From assembly GCA_025766275.1 (NCBI GenBank), contig JAFKAC010000098.1, positions 62,001 to 126,000 on the forward strand: DNA of 64,000 nucleotides, written 5' to 3'. This stretch comes from Lactarius indigo. Taxonomy: Eukaryota > Basidiomycota > Agaricomycetes > Russulales > Russulaceae. Below the pieces are notes generated by a model. That model saw only the letters and a list, made by a program, of their open reading frames with translations, did not search any database and was not told where the DNA came from. Positions 23,195-35,459 of this stretch are shown here, in pieces (position 1 is the first letter of the stretch; every line of letters begins with the position of its first letter). The translations under genes and the position numbers were made by a program.

Positions 23195-26100
23195 CTAAGT
23201 GCACATAAGTCCCATGTCATTGTTGTGCTTCTGTAGCAGGACACGCGGTAGTGACTTTGTGAAGCCATCTGCAACCATATCCACAGTAGGAGTTCTAATG
23301 AGGGTGATGGTCCCCTTTTCGATGTACTCCCGAGTGACATGATGCCGTATGGCAATGTGCTTAGACCGTCTCCCAGTGACAGGGTTCAGAGCCAGGTCAA
23401 TGGCACCCTTATTGTCACCATGAAGTGGGATGGGGTCGTCGACCTCGTACCCGAGTTCCGTGAGGAAGCTCTGATACCACGCAGCCTGGTTAGCCGCGTC
23501 GGTCATGGCCATGTATTCCGCTTCCGTTGTGTTTTGGGCAACAGTCTTTTGCTTGCGCGAAGACCAGCTTATTGCACCGTTAGCTAGTAGGAACACATAA
23601 CCAGAGGTGGAGTGGCAGTCATCAGTCTGATCAGCCAGACTGGAATCAGTATAGCTGTGAAGGCCATCGCCATTGGTGCCATCGTAGACAACACGCATGT
23701 CCATAGTTCCCACTAAGTAGGACAGGACATACTGCGTGAGTCGCAGATGTTGTGGTGAAGGGTTCGCTGCATACTGCGCCAAACGTGACACAGCAAAGGA
23801 GATATCTGGCCTAGTGCCAATCTGCACATAAAGCAGACTCCCAATCAAGGATTGGTAGTGGGAAATATCTGAGGCAGTTGCCTGCGATGTATATTTAACC
23901 AGGTGCTCGTCAGCACCAGTGGGCAAGGGTGTGTTGTGTGGTGTGGCATCGGACATGCCAAAGCATTCAAGGACATCCTTGATGTAGCCAGACTGATCTA
24001 TTTCGATGCGTCTAAGGGAGCGGTCGCGCACAATGCGCATACCAAGATAAGACTCTATCTCCCCGAGATCCGTCATCTCATAGCGTTCAGACAAGTCCGA
24101 CTTTAAACGCTTGATACCACTCAGCGAGGGACCCAGTATAGTGATGTCATCAACGTAAACAATAACGAAGAGTGGATCATACCCCTCCCGTTGAGGCATC
24201 ACATATATGCCAGCATCAGCAAACGTCCGCTTAAAGCCGAGTGCAGTGAGCACTCCATGGAATTGCAAGTTCCATGTGCGGGAGGCCTGTTTGAGACCAT
24301 AGATCGCCTTAACCAGGCGACACACCTTCGTCTCAGAGCCAGTGACAGTGAAACCTTGTGGCTGCTCCATGTAAATCTCCTCGTCAAGCATGCCATTGAG
24401 AAAAGCAGACTTAACATCCATCTGATGGATGTGCCAGTCCTCCAGCGCTGGCCAACGCCAGAAGTAAACGTAGCGACTCAAATCGTGCGACGGGAGAGAA
24501 GGTTTCATCAAAATCTATGCCAGGGATCTGCGTGAATCCCTTAGCCACCAAGCGAGCTCTGTAGCGGCCATCTTCTTTGAGCTTGAAGACCCATTTGGAT
24601 TTTACTGCCTTACGGTTAGGCGGGAGATCCACTAACTCCCAAGTCCCATTTTTAGCTAGGGCGTCCATTTCGTACTGACACGCCTTAGTCCACTCATCTG
24701 CAGCTGTAGACCGCATGGCCTCTGCATAAGTTGCAGGGTCTCGGCCTTACAAAGGCAGCAGCTAATAACTCTGCATACCCCAGACGCCTGCCACGCCATG
24801 CTGCATTGTCCGCATTGAAGTAACGCTGATTAGGGACAGGGGCACGAGCACTGCGCCTTGGTGGATTGTCCATCTTGCGCAACAGCTGACTACGCTGTGC
24901 ACGATCCTCAAATCCCCCAGGCATTTCTGGTGAGGGAGGAGGGACATGGCACATAATGCGTGTTGCACTAGGACGCGGCGGGGGTGAAGTAGGAGTGGTC
25001 TGCTCACATTTAGGTGTGGTGGGCAGAGCTGGCAGAGTAGGTGGTGGTGTGGTAGGGTGTGGTTGGACTTGTGGGGGGTCTAGGAGTTTTTCAACATCCT
25101 CCTCCTCACTACTACTGGAGTGTGCAGGGGAGGGGGCTCGCATTGGTGGTAACGCCGGCGGGTGAGGCACGGCAGTCACTGTTGTGCTAGGCACAACTGG
25201 TGGTGAAGGTGTGGGGTGTGTCTCAACACCCTGGAGGGACGGGAAGCTACTCTCGTCGAATGTCACATCCTTGGACACTCGAACAGAGCGGGTTGAGCGG
25301 TCCCAGAGCTTATAGCCCTTAGATTCGGGCTCAAACCCAATAAGCGTGACCTCAATGGCCTTCGCATCCAATTTGCGACGCTTATCAGCGGGTACATGCA
25401 TGTACCCCTTGCATCTGAAGACACGAAGATGTGAGACATCGGGCACTTTGCCAGAGTGCCAGAGCTCATAGGGAGTGCGCCACTTAAGCCCATGGACTGG
25501 AGAGCGATTATAGATGTGCACAGCTGCGCACACTGCAGTGCTCCCAGAAGCCTTTAGACATGCCAGCTGTGTGGAGCATGGACATTGCCTTATCCATAAT
25601 GGTGCGGTTAAACCGCTCGGCTTTCCCGTTGGACTGTGGTGAACCCGGCATCGTGAGGTGATGCTCTATCCCTTTCTGTTTAAGAATGTCCTGCGTGACA
25701 CTCGACATGTATTCACCACCGCGGTCAGAGTGCAGAGCGCTGCAGTTTATGGCCAGACTGGGTTTCACCCCAAGCCAAATACATCTGCAGCGACTTAGCA
25801 AACTGGTCCTTCGACTTAAGGAAGTGTACCACAGTGAACTTAGTGTGGTCAGTCTATGAAGGTGGCTGTATACGTCGAGCCTTGCAGGGACTGAGTTTGC
25901 ATAGGACCGGCGAGGTCACTGTGCACAATCTCAAATTGACGTGTTGTCCTCTTGTTGGAGGACGCAGAAAAGGGTTGGCGAGTGGATTTACCCATCTCAG
26001 CACCCACGGCAGACTGTGTGGGCCGTGGTGGAGCTATCTATGTCCATGCCCATAGTGGCAGAGGGACCATGCACCTTCAGCGCCGCAGGGGAGATGTGTC

Positions 26101-26494
26101 CCATGCGTTGATGCCAGATATCAAGTGTGGCAGCACTTGATTTTGTGTGGGCATTGAGGCCGACACTGGCTGCGTCCAACCAGTACAGGTTGTCCTCAAG
26201 GTAGCCTTTGGCCACACACTTTTGGTTGACAGATATTTTAAATGAGCCACTGTCAAAGGCAATCTCAGCACCCTTTTGTGCTAGGGCGCGCGTTGACAAG
26301 AAGCGCGTGTTCACCTGTGGTAGGTGTAGCACATTACTGAGGGTGACAGAGATGCCCTGGCTCGTAGTAAAGACGACAGACCCAACACCTACTTGGTCTA
26401 TAGTGGACTTATCACCCAGGCGTACAGTGCCTTTAGTTGGGGTGTAGTCCTTGAAGTCAGACCTGATGAGGTGTAATGTGGTGTGTAGCACCAC
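23195..26494 (-). pseudogene. pol: Copia F pol (integrase, RT, RNase H), frameshifted
   Basis: Pieces in order on the - strand: protease end and integrase zinc module (WHQRMGHISP...CRGC) at 26494-25997; integrase core (DHTKFTVVHFLKSKDQF, SDRGGEYMS, GSPQSNGKAERFNRT) at about 25850-25508; VHIYNRSPVHGLKWRTPYELW and a Pro/Thr/Ser linker at 25533-24694; RT from WVFKLKEDGRYRARLVAKG through MDVKSAFLNG and the YVDD box to IYGLKQASRTWN; RNase H (TEAEYMAMTDAANQA) ending VADGFTKSLPR near 23230. Single-base frame changes lie near 26480, 25845, 25770, 25530 and 24440. It can move only if Pol is supplied in trans. Confidence 0.88.
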
Positions 26495-27524
26495 TGTCCA
26501 TCATCCAACGCACACGCGAGGCAGCATACAAGGCAACACCGATTGATTCAGAGGCCCAGTCTATCTTGGGCTCTACGACCTCTGTAATGGAGGCGGTGGT
26601 AGGTACTAGGACATGACTATTGGCAGCCTTGTTGCCTGCTTTTTCCTTCTCCTTTGCGTCAGCCTCATCCTTCTTCCTCTTTCTGCAGTCAGGCTTGATA
26701 TGGCCCTTTTTGTTGCAATAGTGGCAAGTTAGACCAGAGTGGTCCTTCTTGCCCTTCTTGCCCGTCGACTTGACGGGGGCCACCTTGTTGAGGGAGGAGC
26801 CAGAGGGCCCGGAGCGGCGAGCCTCTTCCGACACTATGCGCGCAATTATTTCAGCGTGCTTGAGTGTGGAGGGGGCCCCACTGGCGAGGATTGTTGAGGC
26901 CAACACCTCATAAGAGGGCAGCAGTGCGTGGAGGAGAATGAGACAGTACTGGACGTCAGAGACACCCATCTGTGCGTTGGAAAGGGCAACCCTAAGCTCA
27001 TTGAGCTTGGCCAGCTGAGCGGCCATGGGTGCGGAGTCGTCGAGGCGGGCTTGTGTTATCTGAATCCACAAATTAAAAATGGTGGTGCTGCCCGAAGCAC
27101 CTCCATATACGTCCTTGAGCTTGGCCCACTTGTCCTTAAAGGTAGGGTAGGCAGTGTTATCTGCCACAAGCGAGTAGACATCTGGTTTGAGGTAAAGGCG
27201 AAGGTACGCCTTGGAACGACGCTGGACTGAGTCCCACTCATCTGTAGTGATACCAGATGGGGGTGTATCCAGAGTGAACACATCCTCAGCTTCGTGCAGC
27301 GTGAGGATGGCCTCAATGGTCCCAGACCATTTGTTCCAACCAGTGCCATCAAACTGTTCAAGGCGGATGCCCGAGGGCATGCCAAAGGTTGCACCATACG
27401 CGGCAGATACGCGTGTGGAGGGAGTGGATCCAGAAGGAGGAGGGAGTGAGCCTCCTGCAGAGCCACCAGTGGGGCTGGGAGGAGCACCAGCACCGGCAGC
27501 AGGGGTAGATGAAGAACCAGACAT
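26457..27524 (-). CDS. gag: Copia F gag, with protease start
   Basis: Intact frame of 355 aa from ATG 27522-27524. Gly/Ser/Pro-rich start; a UBN2-like core (IRLEQFDGTGWNKWSGTIEAI...KAYLRLYLKPDVYSLV...FKDKWAKLKDVYGG...LHALLPSYEVLAS); knuckle CHYCNKKGHIKPDC in a Lys-rich stretch; the protease triad MMDSGATHH at the end. A single-base frameshift just after the triad (near 26480) ends this frame early; a functional copia would read on into integrase. Gag forms the particle and binds RNA. Confidence 0.88.
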   Translation of the reverse strand: MSGSSSTPAAGAGAPPSPTGGSAGGSLPPPSGSTPSTRVSAAYGATFGMPSGIRLEQFDGTGWNKWSGTIEAILTLHEAEDVFTLDTPPSGITTDEWDSVQRRSKAYLRLYLKPDVYSLVADNTAYPTFKDKWAKLKDVYGGASGSTTIFNLWIQITQARLDDSAPMAAQLAKLNELRVALSNAQMGVSDVQYCLILLHALLPSYEVLASTILASGAPSTLKHAEIIARIVSEEARRSGPSGSSLNKVAPVKSTGKKGKKDHSGLTCHYCNKKGHIKPDCRKRKKDEADAKEKEKAGNKAANSHVLVPTTASITEVVEPKIDWASESIGVALYAASRVRWMMDSGATHHITPHQV

Positions 27525-27539
27525 TGGGATGATTTAATC

Positions 27540-28291
27540 TATCGCCGAGGAGCAGTCAGCGATAGTGCTTCATAGTTTGCAAGACAAAGATAGAGGGGGA
27601 TACCACTCCTGTCTGTGATTCTGTAAGGCCAGAACGCTAACGCGTCCTGCCTCCTGATAGTATGCCAGTGATACAAGGGCTAGGCCCAGGTTGAGAGAGT
27701 CCCTTTGCTATACCATGAGCTAGCTGCCAGCCAGGATGTGTCTAGGACACAGCTCAAATGGTTTGCGTCAGGGGGAAGGTGAAGGGATTGCTTTCAGAGC
27801 CCAAGGCTGTCTACCTCAGCCTCCTCGGCCTATTGGTTGCCTCATTGCCACAAGTGGCTTTACTGAATCCTTTCCCATTGCCGCTACAAGGCAGGTATCT
27901 GGTTGCAGAACACCATAGTGGTGAACACCCCCCAGAGTCTGAACCAGGTTTTACACTCCCATGGTGAGGAGATCCTGCGCCCAGTGTGGAGCACCAGAGA
28001 CAGCTGGCGCTAAGCTCCACAATACACAGCCCAGTGGGCCATGCACACCTGGATATGTATTAAGGGGCTACCAGACCCAGTCTCCTTGCGCATAGCGCAG
28101 GGGCTAGGAAAACAGTAGGGATGAAAGTAGGACTACTGGGCAGTACATACACAGGAGGTTCCTTAGCAGAGACAAGTGGCGCCCCACTGTCCTCTGCCTT
28201 GGGCAAGGCTGGTAAGGCCCCAGACAGACCTTAGCCTGGTGTGTCCTCCTAGGAAGACAGTGACCAGCCAAGTGGAGTGGCTAGGGCACCA
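27540..28291. other. Copia F 5' untranslated region
   Basis: About 750 bp between the primer site and the gag ATG on the - strand. No frame with coding character; short frames on + are incidental. Confidence 0.6.
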
Positions 28292-28303
28292 GGGCCCATA
28301 ACC
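28292..28303 (-). promoter_or_regulatory. Copia F primer-binding site, internal initiator-tRNA-Met type
   Basis: The - strand sequence GGTTATGGGCCC directly follows the 5' LTR. It is the exact complement of GGGCCCAUAACC, the anticodon arm of eukaryotic initiator tRNA-Met, and not of a tRNA 3' end. This fits half-tRNA priming as known for Drosophila copia. Confidence 0.75.
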
Positions 28304-28929
28304 TGATGAACAGACACATAAGAACTATACTCACAGTGGACTGATAGTACTGTGGTGAGATATAGAGGGTGACTGGAAGCAGCACAGGGGTGTCAAGCAG
28401 AGTGAAGCAAAGTGGAAGTCTGGCACACAAGCAGTGAGAACTGATATTGTTACATTGGAGGAAAGGAGGCTTACCTGGCACACAAGCAGTGAGAACTGAT
28501 GTGGACCAGGAGCGTACATGGTACTCTACTTATACTCCTACAGAGGGTGACAGTAGTACAAGATAAGTAACGCTAGTCACAGAATACAAAGGTGCTATTG
28601 TTCTACAAAGGGACAAAAGAGTGGACGCTTTGAGAACAAGGGAGAGGAGAACAAGAAGAGTCCAGAACTAGATGATATCATACTGACATCATAATAAAGA
28701 TAATACTAAGTAAAGAACAAAGGAAAGTACAAAGGCGTTATACAACGCAGAGTCCGGATGTATGATGTCATAGAAGTACAGTGATGTCATAGATGATGCA
28801 ATGGTAAGTCCAGATTGTACAGATCAAACAGTATCTAATCTACAAGTCCTGTATGTCTAATCTAAAGCAGTCCATGCTGCAAGTCCGGTCCGTACGAGCC
28901 ACTAAGTGCGCAAGGGTCACTTATCAACA
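28304..28929 (-). repeat. 5' LTR of copia F
   Basis: 626 bp, identical to the other LTR except one base near its right end. Confidence 0.93.
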
Positions 28930-29136
28930 TTATACTCGTACAAACTGGTGTTTATCAGGACTGTTTTCTTAGGCCACGTCACAGAGGCTGACGCGTCGTA
29001 CTACGTGTCAAATGGCACCATAAGGCGTGCTTGTTGCGATACCAGAACTTCTACAAAACTTTCAGGGTCGTAAGTGAGACCGCGCATGACGTGACGTCAC
29101 GATGTCACGTGATCGTGACATAACCCCCCTACTAGG

Positions 29137-30590
29137 TCAAGTCGTCTCGACTTGCGTCTCTGGTTGCGTGTGTGAAATCGTAATCGTGTCGAAAGATGTA
29201 ATGTTCGGGACGTCTGTATGGGTCCCCGCGTCGCTGTGCTCGAAGTCATGCGGTCGCTTGCGTGGCGCGTTCGCGGTCGACAGCTCGGCCAAGTACCGCG
29301 AGCCACGCGCAGTACGTATTAGCGTGGGAGGTGGTAGGGGAGACATGGCAAACGCGACGGTCGGCGCACTTCGCGTGTGGTGTACGACACTCGAACATGA
29401 GGTGCTCTGTACTGTCGCACCACGTACAGGCTGGTAGTCCGGCACGGCTGTGTATAGACGCTTGTTGATCGGCGACTGATGTGCCACTCGTAATTGTGGT
29501 CGCCTTGGTAGTTACCTCGCCGTCCTCGACTTCGTGTAACTCGGGTGAGACCGATCGCGCGGGTTCGTCGTGCAGCTGGGGGTAAGTGAGTCGTCGCGGA
29601 TTGGCTACCACAGCTTTGGCGAATGTACGTGGCAGGACTCGAGGGGGGATAGGGAGGATCTGTTCGGCCATCAGTACTGCGCGGTGATGGCGAAGGCATG
29701 GGTCAGAGAGTCCGTCGTGTGTGAATACGGAGGCCAGGGCAGTGGGCATGGGTTTCGGGAGGTATGGCGATAGCCGGGTTACTGTGCAAGCCTCGATGAT
29801 GCGTGTGTCAATGGCGGCCGCGTTTGTGGCCCAATCCACCATACCGTATTCGGCTTCTCGTAGTCGTTGTACGAGTAGTTCTTGTTGGAGAACCGATTCT
29901 CTGAGACGATGGACGTCAGCACTGAGACCGGGGTCTGCAAGTCGTCCTAGTGCCTTGTCGACCTCAGTACGAGCCGGGTGTTCAGGACGGAAGATGTCGA
30001 TAAACTCTTTCTCCAAGATACGAGGTATGATGTCGGGGCGCGGCCGCGCCGTTAGTTCGGTATAATAGAAGGGTTTACCGCGCCCTTCCATGGCGATAAC
30101 GATAGGTTGCCCGCGTGGATTGATAACGAACTGGAGATAGGCCGTGTTCTTTCGTTCCCCGTCAGAATACGGTATCTCTACCTGATAGGGGTGTTCCGGC
30201 AACGTCTTTTGCCAGTCACTGGGAGGTGGTAGGTCGTTAGTGATGGGTCGTGCCGGCAACGGGTGGGGCTGTCGTTGTTCCTGCTGCACCGCGATTCCCT
30301 CTAGTGCTTCTCTACGCAGTCGCTGTTGTCGTCTCTGTTTTGCTTGTGAGTGACGATAGTGATACCCGTCGTTGCCGATATGGGTGCTTAACCCCCACAT
30401 ATCTTCGCGCGAACGAGGCGAGTTTAGTAGGGCATTGTAAGTGGTCCCTACTCTGGCCCACTTGTTAACCTCTCTGTCGATATGTCGATTGATGTCGTCG
30501 GGGAGGTCTCGAGCAGCGATGAGTGGATATTGAGGTGGGTGTCGTTGCATAGCTAGCGTGATGCAATTGATGGTTGTTTTGGCGCGTTCT
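29137..30590 (-). pseudogene. Gypsy E third domain, fused in frame to Pol
   Basis: The frame that holds integrase and the chromodomain does not stop after the chromodomain but continues about 440 codons. Visible: ARDLPDDINRHI; a basic QAKQRRQQRLRREA; LPEHPYQVEIPYSDG; KPFYYTELTARPRPD; a helical region VHRLRESVLQQELLVQRLREAEYGM likely to form a coiled coil; LTYPQLHDEPARS; and a Cys module CTWCDSTEHLMFEC near 29380. The tail seems to shift frame (the continuation in another frame ends near 29137). Position, coiled coil, YPQLHDEP/MPELHDEP and the Cys module parallel the separate third ORF of A. No membrane segment seen. Function unknown. Confidence 0.65.
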
Positions 30591-33500
30591 TTATACCGTT
30601 GAATCAGGTCAGGGGCGTGTATGTTATTGAGGGGTTCCCAGCTATCGTGAGCTGCGGAGAATCCCTTCCATCTCACTAGATATTGCGGCGTCTTCTTTCG
30701 TCCGGTGGTACGATAGTCGAGAATTTCTTCGATTTCCCATTCGAGTTCGCCATCTATAAGTTCTGGTGGGGGTGCCTCTTCTCTTTGTCCATTCATGGTG
30801 GTTTCGCGATAGGGCGTGAGTAGGCCAGCGTGGAATACGTCATGTATTTTCCACTGTACCGGTAATTGTAGGCGATACGCCGTATCAGAGACGCGTTGGA
30901 GGACTATGAACGGCCCGTAGCGTCGGGGTGCTAACTTTGCCGATGGATGGGTGGTCCGCAGATTTGTGGCGTCGAGCCAGACTTTATCGCCTAATCGATA
31001 GGGCTGATACGTCGGCGACTCGATTACCCACTTCTGTTGAGCTCGATACATGGCTTGTTTTGCGTTAGTCCTAGCTTCCGTGAGTTCGGATAGTCGTTGG
31101 TCGGCGGTAGGTGATGAAGTGGTGCTTCTTGGTTGATGTACTGTGGGTATGAAACCCATGATTAGTTCAAATGGTGCCTTCTTTGTCGTGTTGGATGTCC
31201 ATGCGTTCAACGTGTACTGGGCGATGGGCAACATGGGTGCCCAATTGTCTTGTTGGTAGTTAGCGTAGATACGAAGGTACTGTTCTACCTTCTGATTTGT
31301 ACGCTCGGATTGCCCATCGGTGCGGGGGTGATAAGCCGAGCTAATATTTTGTTGTATTCCTAACGCTGAACACCAAGCTCGTGCCAGCGCAGCCATAAAC
31401 CTGGGGTCGCGGTCTGATATGACCTTGCTTGGTAAGCCATAGTGGGGAAGCACGTGTCGTATATACGACTGGGCTACCTGTTCCGTTCCGTTCGTTTCCT
31501 TCCAAGGTATGAAAATGTTTGCCTTTGAGCAACCCTAATCGGTAATTGTTAGAATTGTGTCGAAATTTCGTGACTTGGGTAGTTTAGTGATGAAATCGAG
31601 TGCAATAGTTTTGAACGGAAGAGGTGATTCATCCGGGTAGATGGGAGATAACGGTACACGTGGTCGGGTGGTGAGATTTTTATTAGCTTGGCACTTTGTG
31701 CAGCCGCGGATATAGTCGATGACATCGGTTTTCATGTTTGGCCACCAATAATGTTTTTTGATGGCTGTCAGCATATTGGACTGTCCTGGATGACTGGCAG
31801 AGATAAGGTCGTGAAATGACTGAATTACCCCCCTCCTCAGGGAGGGATCGTCCACGATCACCAGTCGTTCGTCGTGAAACCAAAGACCGGCCGCGTCGCG
31901 GGATAATGGGGGACGCGCATCAGTAAAGAAGGTGGTGCGGGAAGTTTGCGCGGCGCGACAGAGGTCATCAAGGGTGGTGGAGCGTGCGACATTGATGAAG
32001 AAAGAGGGTGGGAGGACGGTGACGGTGGAATTGTCAACCTCAGTAAGGGCAAGGGTCGGATGTCGTGAGAGGGCGTCGGCGTGGAGGGTGGTGCCGGGTA
32101 CGTGTTTGAGCACCAGATTGTAATCAGCGAGGACGTTGACAAGTCGCGCAACGCGTCGATTAATATGTTGAGGGGAGCGGTAATGGAGTAGGTTCTGATG
32201 ATCGACGAGGACTGTAACAGGGTGAGAGGCGGCAACAAGAAGGTGGCGCCAGTGTTCGAGTCTGCGAACAAGAGCAAGGAGTTCGCGATCATAAACATCG
32301 TAATTTTGTTCGGCAGGGAGACAGGGATTGAGAGAAGTAACCGACCGCTTGTTGTTTTCCGCGGGGGTCAGGCTGCGTTAGTATTGCACCAAGAGCGAAG
32401 AGGGAAGCGTCCGTTTGAAGTTGGAAGGGTAAAGTGAGGTCGGGTTGGCGTAACGCAGGATGTGAGCATGCAATAGAAAGTAAGGCGTCCAGAGCTCTTG
32501 TACATTCTGGAGTCCATGAGAAAGTTGCGTCTTTCTTTAAAAGGTCAGTAAGAGGACGTGCAATGTCGGCATAGCGTGGTATGAATGGTCATTGATACCC
32601 AAGGACCCCAAGTGTGCTACGTACTTGTTTGATAGTTTGTAGCGTACGCGGCCAGTCGCGTAAACCCGAGACTTTGTCGTCGCCCATTTGGATCGTACGA
32701 TTAGCGATGGTCATTCCGAGATAATCGATCTCGGTTCGTTCGAAGGCGCATTTCGACAGTTTCAGGAAATAGCTTTCGTCCTGTAGGGTTTGTAGTACCT
32801 GTCCAACGATGAGACGATGACGTTGGTAGTCCAACGTTGTGGCGATAAGTATATCGTCCATATATATGAACAATTCCGCAGGGTATTTTTGGAGGAGTAT
32901 GCAAAAAATTCGGTTCATTGCTTGGACAAATGTAGCGGGAGAGTTGGTTAGTCCGAAATACATGACCATTGGTTCGAATAAACCTCGCGGTGTCTTGAAT
33001 GCTGCCTTCCATTGATCGCCGTCCTTGATTCGAATGTTATTATACCCCCACCGTATGTCGAACTTTGTGAACAAGGCTTTATCCCCGAGCTGATCTAATA
33101 AGTTCGAGATTAGGGGGATCGGGTAAGTGTCTTTCAGCATTATCTGATTTAGGGGTTTGTAGTCTTGGACCGGTCGTAACTTGCCATCCTTTTTCTTTAA
33201 GAAGAAAAATGACGATGCGTATGGCGACTTCGATTCTCGTATATACCCCTTCTGGAGATGTTCTTGCAAGAACTCGTCGAGGTGCTCTAATTCCTTTGCG
33301 TTGAGTGGGTATATTTTACACTTCAAAGTGGCCGGTGCTGTTGGAAGGAGTGTGATCACGTGATCGTCTTCTCTTTCGGGAGGGAAGCGCATCGCGGCTT
33401 TTTCCGAAAACACTGTGGCCCATTGTTGGTACTGTTCGGGGAGTTCTTTGTTTGGTTTGTTCTGTCGTTCCGCCATTTCTTGGGCTATAGTCCCAATACT

Positions 33501-33638
33501 CGTCCTTCGATCGATACTCATTGTCCTTTGACCCCCCTGTAGCCGGTTAGTAGGCCAGTCAATCTGTGGGTTGGTTTTTGTAAACCACGGATGACCGAGT
33601 ATCATGCGAGGATGGCCCAAACGCGTGACGTATAGCAT
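30590..33638 (-). pseudogene. pol: Gypsy E pol (RT, RNase H, integrase, chromodomain)
   Basis: RT at 33638-32589 with RPVQDYKPLN and palm box ELFIYMDD. TGA follows YQ near 32589 (YQ*PFIPRYADIARPL). Integrase zinc module (HDLISASHPG...CTKCQ) at 32113-31535 ends at TAG after ITD. The integrase core continues at 31530-30900 (ISDRDPRF, DGQSERTN), then APRRYGPFIV, then chromodomain WEIEEILDYR...YLVRWKGF...SWEPLNNI near 30750-30590. Two nonsense codons inactivate it; both are one C-to-T change from a sense codon. Confidence 0.9.
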
Positions 33639-33639
33639 T

Positions 33640-35400
33640 GTGTCATATTGCTGTTCGTTCCAACTAATGCGGACCCGACAGGCTTTGGATATGCTACCAT
33701 GTTCGTTTCAGGTTCCATCGACGTTGTATACCAATCGGTTATCGACGGTTGTAGTCTGGGCGTCAAGTTCCCGAACGCATTCTTCGTTGATGAAATTATC
33801 GGAAGCCCCGGAATCGAGTAGTGCTGAGATTTTATTTGTGGTACCCACTATTGGTATTTCAATGGTGAGTGTGTCGTTCGAGGTACTGTGGATAGCATTA
33901 ATTTCGACTGTTTCATCGTCCATGTCGTCTTCGTCGAGGCTAGCTTCCATCAACAGTTGAGAGATCATGTCCTTTCGCTGGGCAACCGATAACCCCAGTA
34001 CACCCATCATCAGGGTTTCGACGGATGTTTCTTGTTTGGTGGGTGTCGGTGTGGCTACGACAGTGGCCTCGTTGACGCGTGCCGGAGTTTTCTTGTTTGG
34101 GCAATCTCGAGAGAGGTGTCCGGTCTTTTTACAACGGAAGCATAAGCCCTCCTTTCGACACCGGTCCATTTCTGCAAGTTCTTGGGGGGTACGGATGCGA
34201 GGGGTGTACGTTTGCGTGGCGTCCACCTCCATTGGTACTACCTGATCATTCCGATTTACAGGTTTCGATGGTCGGGTGTTCTGGACCGGGATCACGCTTG
34301 TCTTCCCAATTTGTGCGATGCAATTAGTGATCGTTCGGTAACGTTGGACCTCTTCTCGTGTCGCTTCTCTCCAGTCCTGCATCGTAAGTGGCATTTTCTG
34401 CCGTTTAAGGCAAGATACTAGGAGTCCTTTCCGCAGTCCACGGCGGAATAGATCGACTGTTCCTTTCGCCACTAGGTCCCAGTCTGCTGCTTCGGCGAGT
34501 TGTTCGAAGTTCGCGATATATTCATCGATTTCTTCGCCTTTCATGGTGAGCGTGGTCAGCTTAGAATAGGCGTTTTGCTGACTCAAGGTGTCTGTCCATG
34601 CGTTCTGGAAGTCGGTTATGAAGTCGGTCCATAGTGTTTCGCTGGTCTCGGGGATGGGGTTCGTGGTTCGATTGATCTTTTCTTCGAGTTTTTTGTCTTG
34701 CGCTTGATTCCAACTTTCGACAGCTCGTCCTCGAATAAGCGTAAGCGCAAGGGCCACTCGTTGGTAAGGGACAACCATTCTTTCGTTCGTACAGTTGACT
34801 CGTCGATATTGATTGAACTCAGTGTAGAAATTGTCGACTCCTGTCTCGATTGCCATCGAAGAACGCTGGTGCTGCCCCTTGCAGAGGGCCCGTAATAGTC
34901 GTCGTGCTACTTCCGCTTCCACTAGCCATTGGCGTACTTGATAAAGCGGGGATAGGTGTGACGATGGGTATGGGTGCCAATTGAGGTGACTTTCTTTTCC
35001 CTTTCTGTTTCCCGAGTTGTCGCTTATGTTCCGTCCAGTTATAGGCGGGAACTGCGTTAGTCGTCGATCTGCGTTTCAATCCCCAAAGATGTGGTCCGTT
35101 GACGCGAGCGTTTGTATAGGTGTACCACCCGGTGTTTTCGATGAAGACTTCGTACCAAGCGTCTTCTGTCTCGTTGTATTCAACGTCGAGGGCTGGGCTG
35201 GGGTCTTGTCGTACGATATATCCCCGGCCTTGGATCCAATTGATTCCCCCGGTTATGATATCGTTTAGATTGTCGGTATCTCTTCTAATGACAAGTCGTT
35301 TTACTGTCGGGTCACCGTCCTCTGGTGCTGGTTCGAAGTAGGCGTGCTGCAAATCGAGCAGCCACTATGACTATGCGTCCGCCGTTGGACTGTCCGTGTT
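33640..35400 (-). pseudogene. gag: Gypsy E gag-protease
   Basis: The gag frame opens about 60 nt after the 5' LTR and contains LVIRRDTDNLNDIITGG, IENTGWYTYTNARVNGPH and a Ser/Pro linker. It has no Met until MASGSGSS at 34927-34929. A one-base shift near 34822 breaks it before FNQYRRVNCTNERM. The rest (34922-33708) holds the capsid-like part (LWTDFITDFQNAWTD, IDEYIANFEQLAEAADW), knuckle CFRCKKTGHLSRDC and, without a frame change, protease LLDSGASDNF. A TGA follows near 33705 (DGT*NEHGS). Unlike A and D, gag and protease share one frame. Confidence 0.85.
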
Positions 35401-35448
35401 GTTCGTTGTCTGGGAACGCTTTTCACCTTGTTCAGTGGCAGAGTAGTG

Positions 35449-35459
35449 GTCTACTCTTA
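35449..35459 (-). promoter_or_regulatory. Primer-binding site of gypsy E, self-priming type
   Basis: The - strand sequence TAAGAGTAGAC immediately follows the 5' LTR. Its exact complement GTCTACTCTTA lies in the LTR (35659-35669), about 30 nt downstream of the TATAAA at 35699-35704, where the RNA should start. Confidence 0.8.

Larger units (their letters stand above)
22550..28929 (-). mobile_element. Ty1/copia element F, very recent insertion
   Basis: Two 626-bp LTRs (22550-23175 and 28304-28929), TGATGAACAG...TTATCAACA on +, with target duplication TTATA at 22545-22549 and 28930-28934. By eye the LTRs differ at one base (GCCGCT versus GCCACT). The order gag, integrase, RT, RNase H on the - strand is the copia order. 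Coding frames carry several single-base shifts despite the near-identical LTRs. Confidence 0.95.
22307..29120 (-). repeat. 3' LTR of gypsy E, split by copia F
   Basis: Two parts, 22307-22549 and 28935-29120, total 429 bp, matching 35460-35890 with a few single-base differences and indels. Confidence 0.9.
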
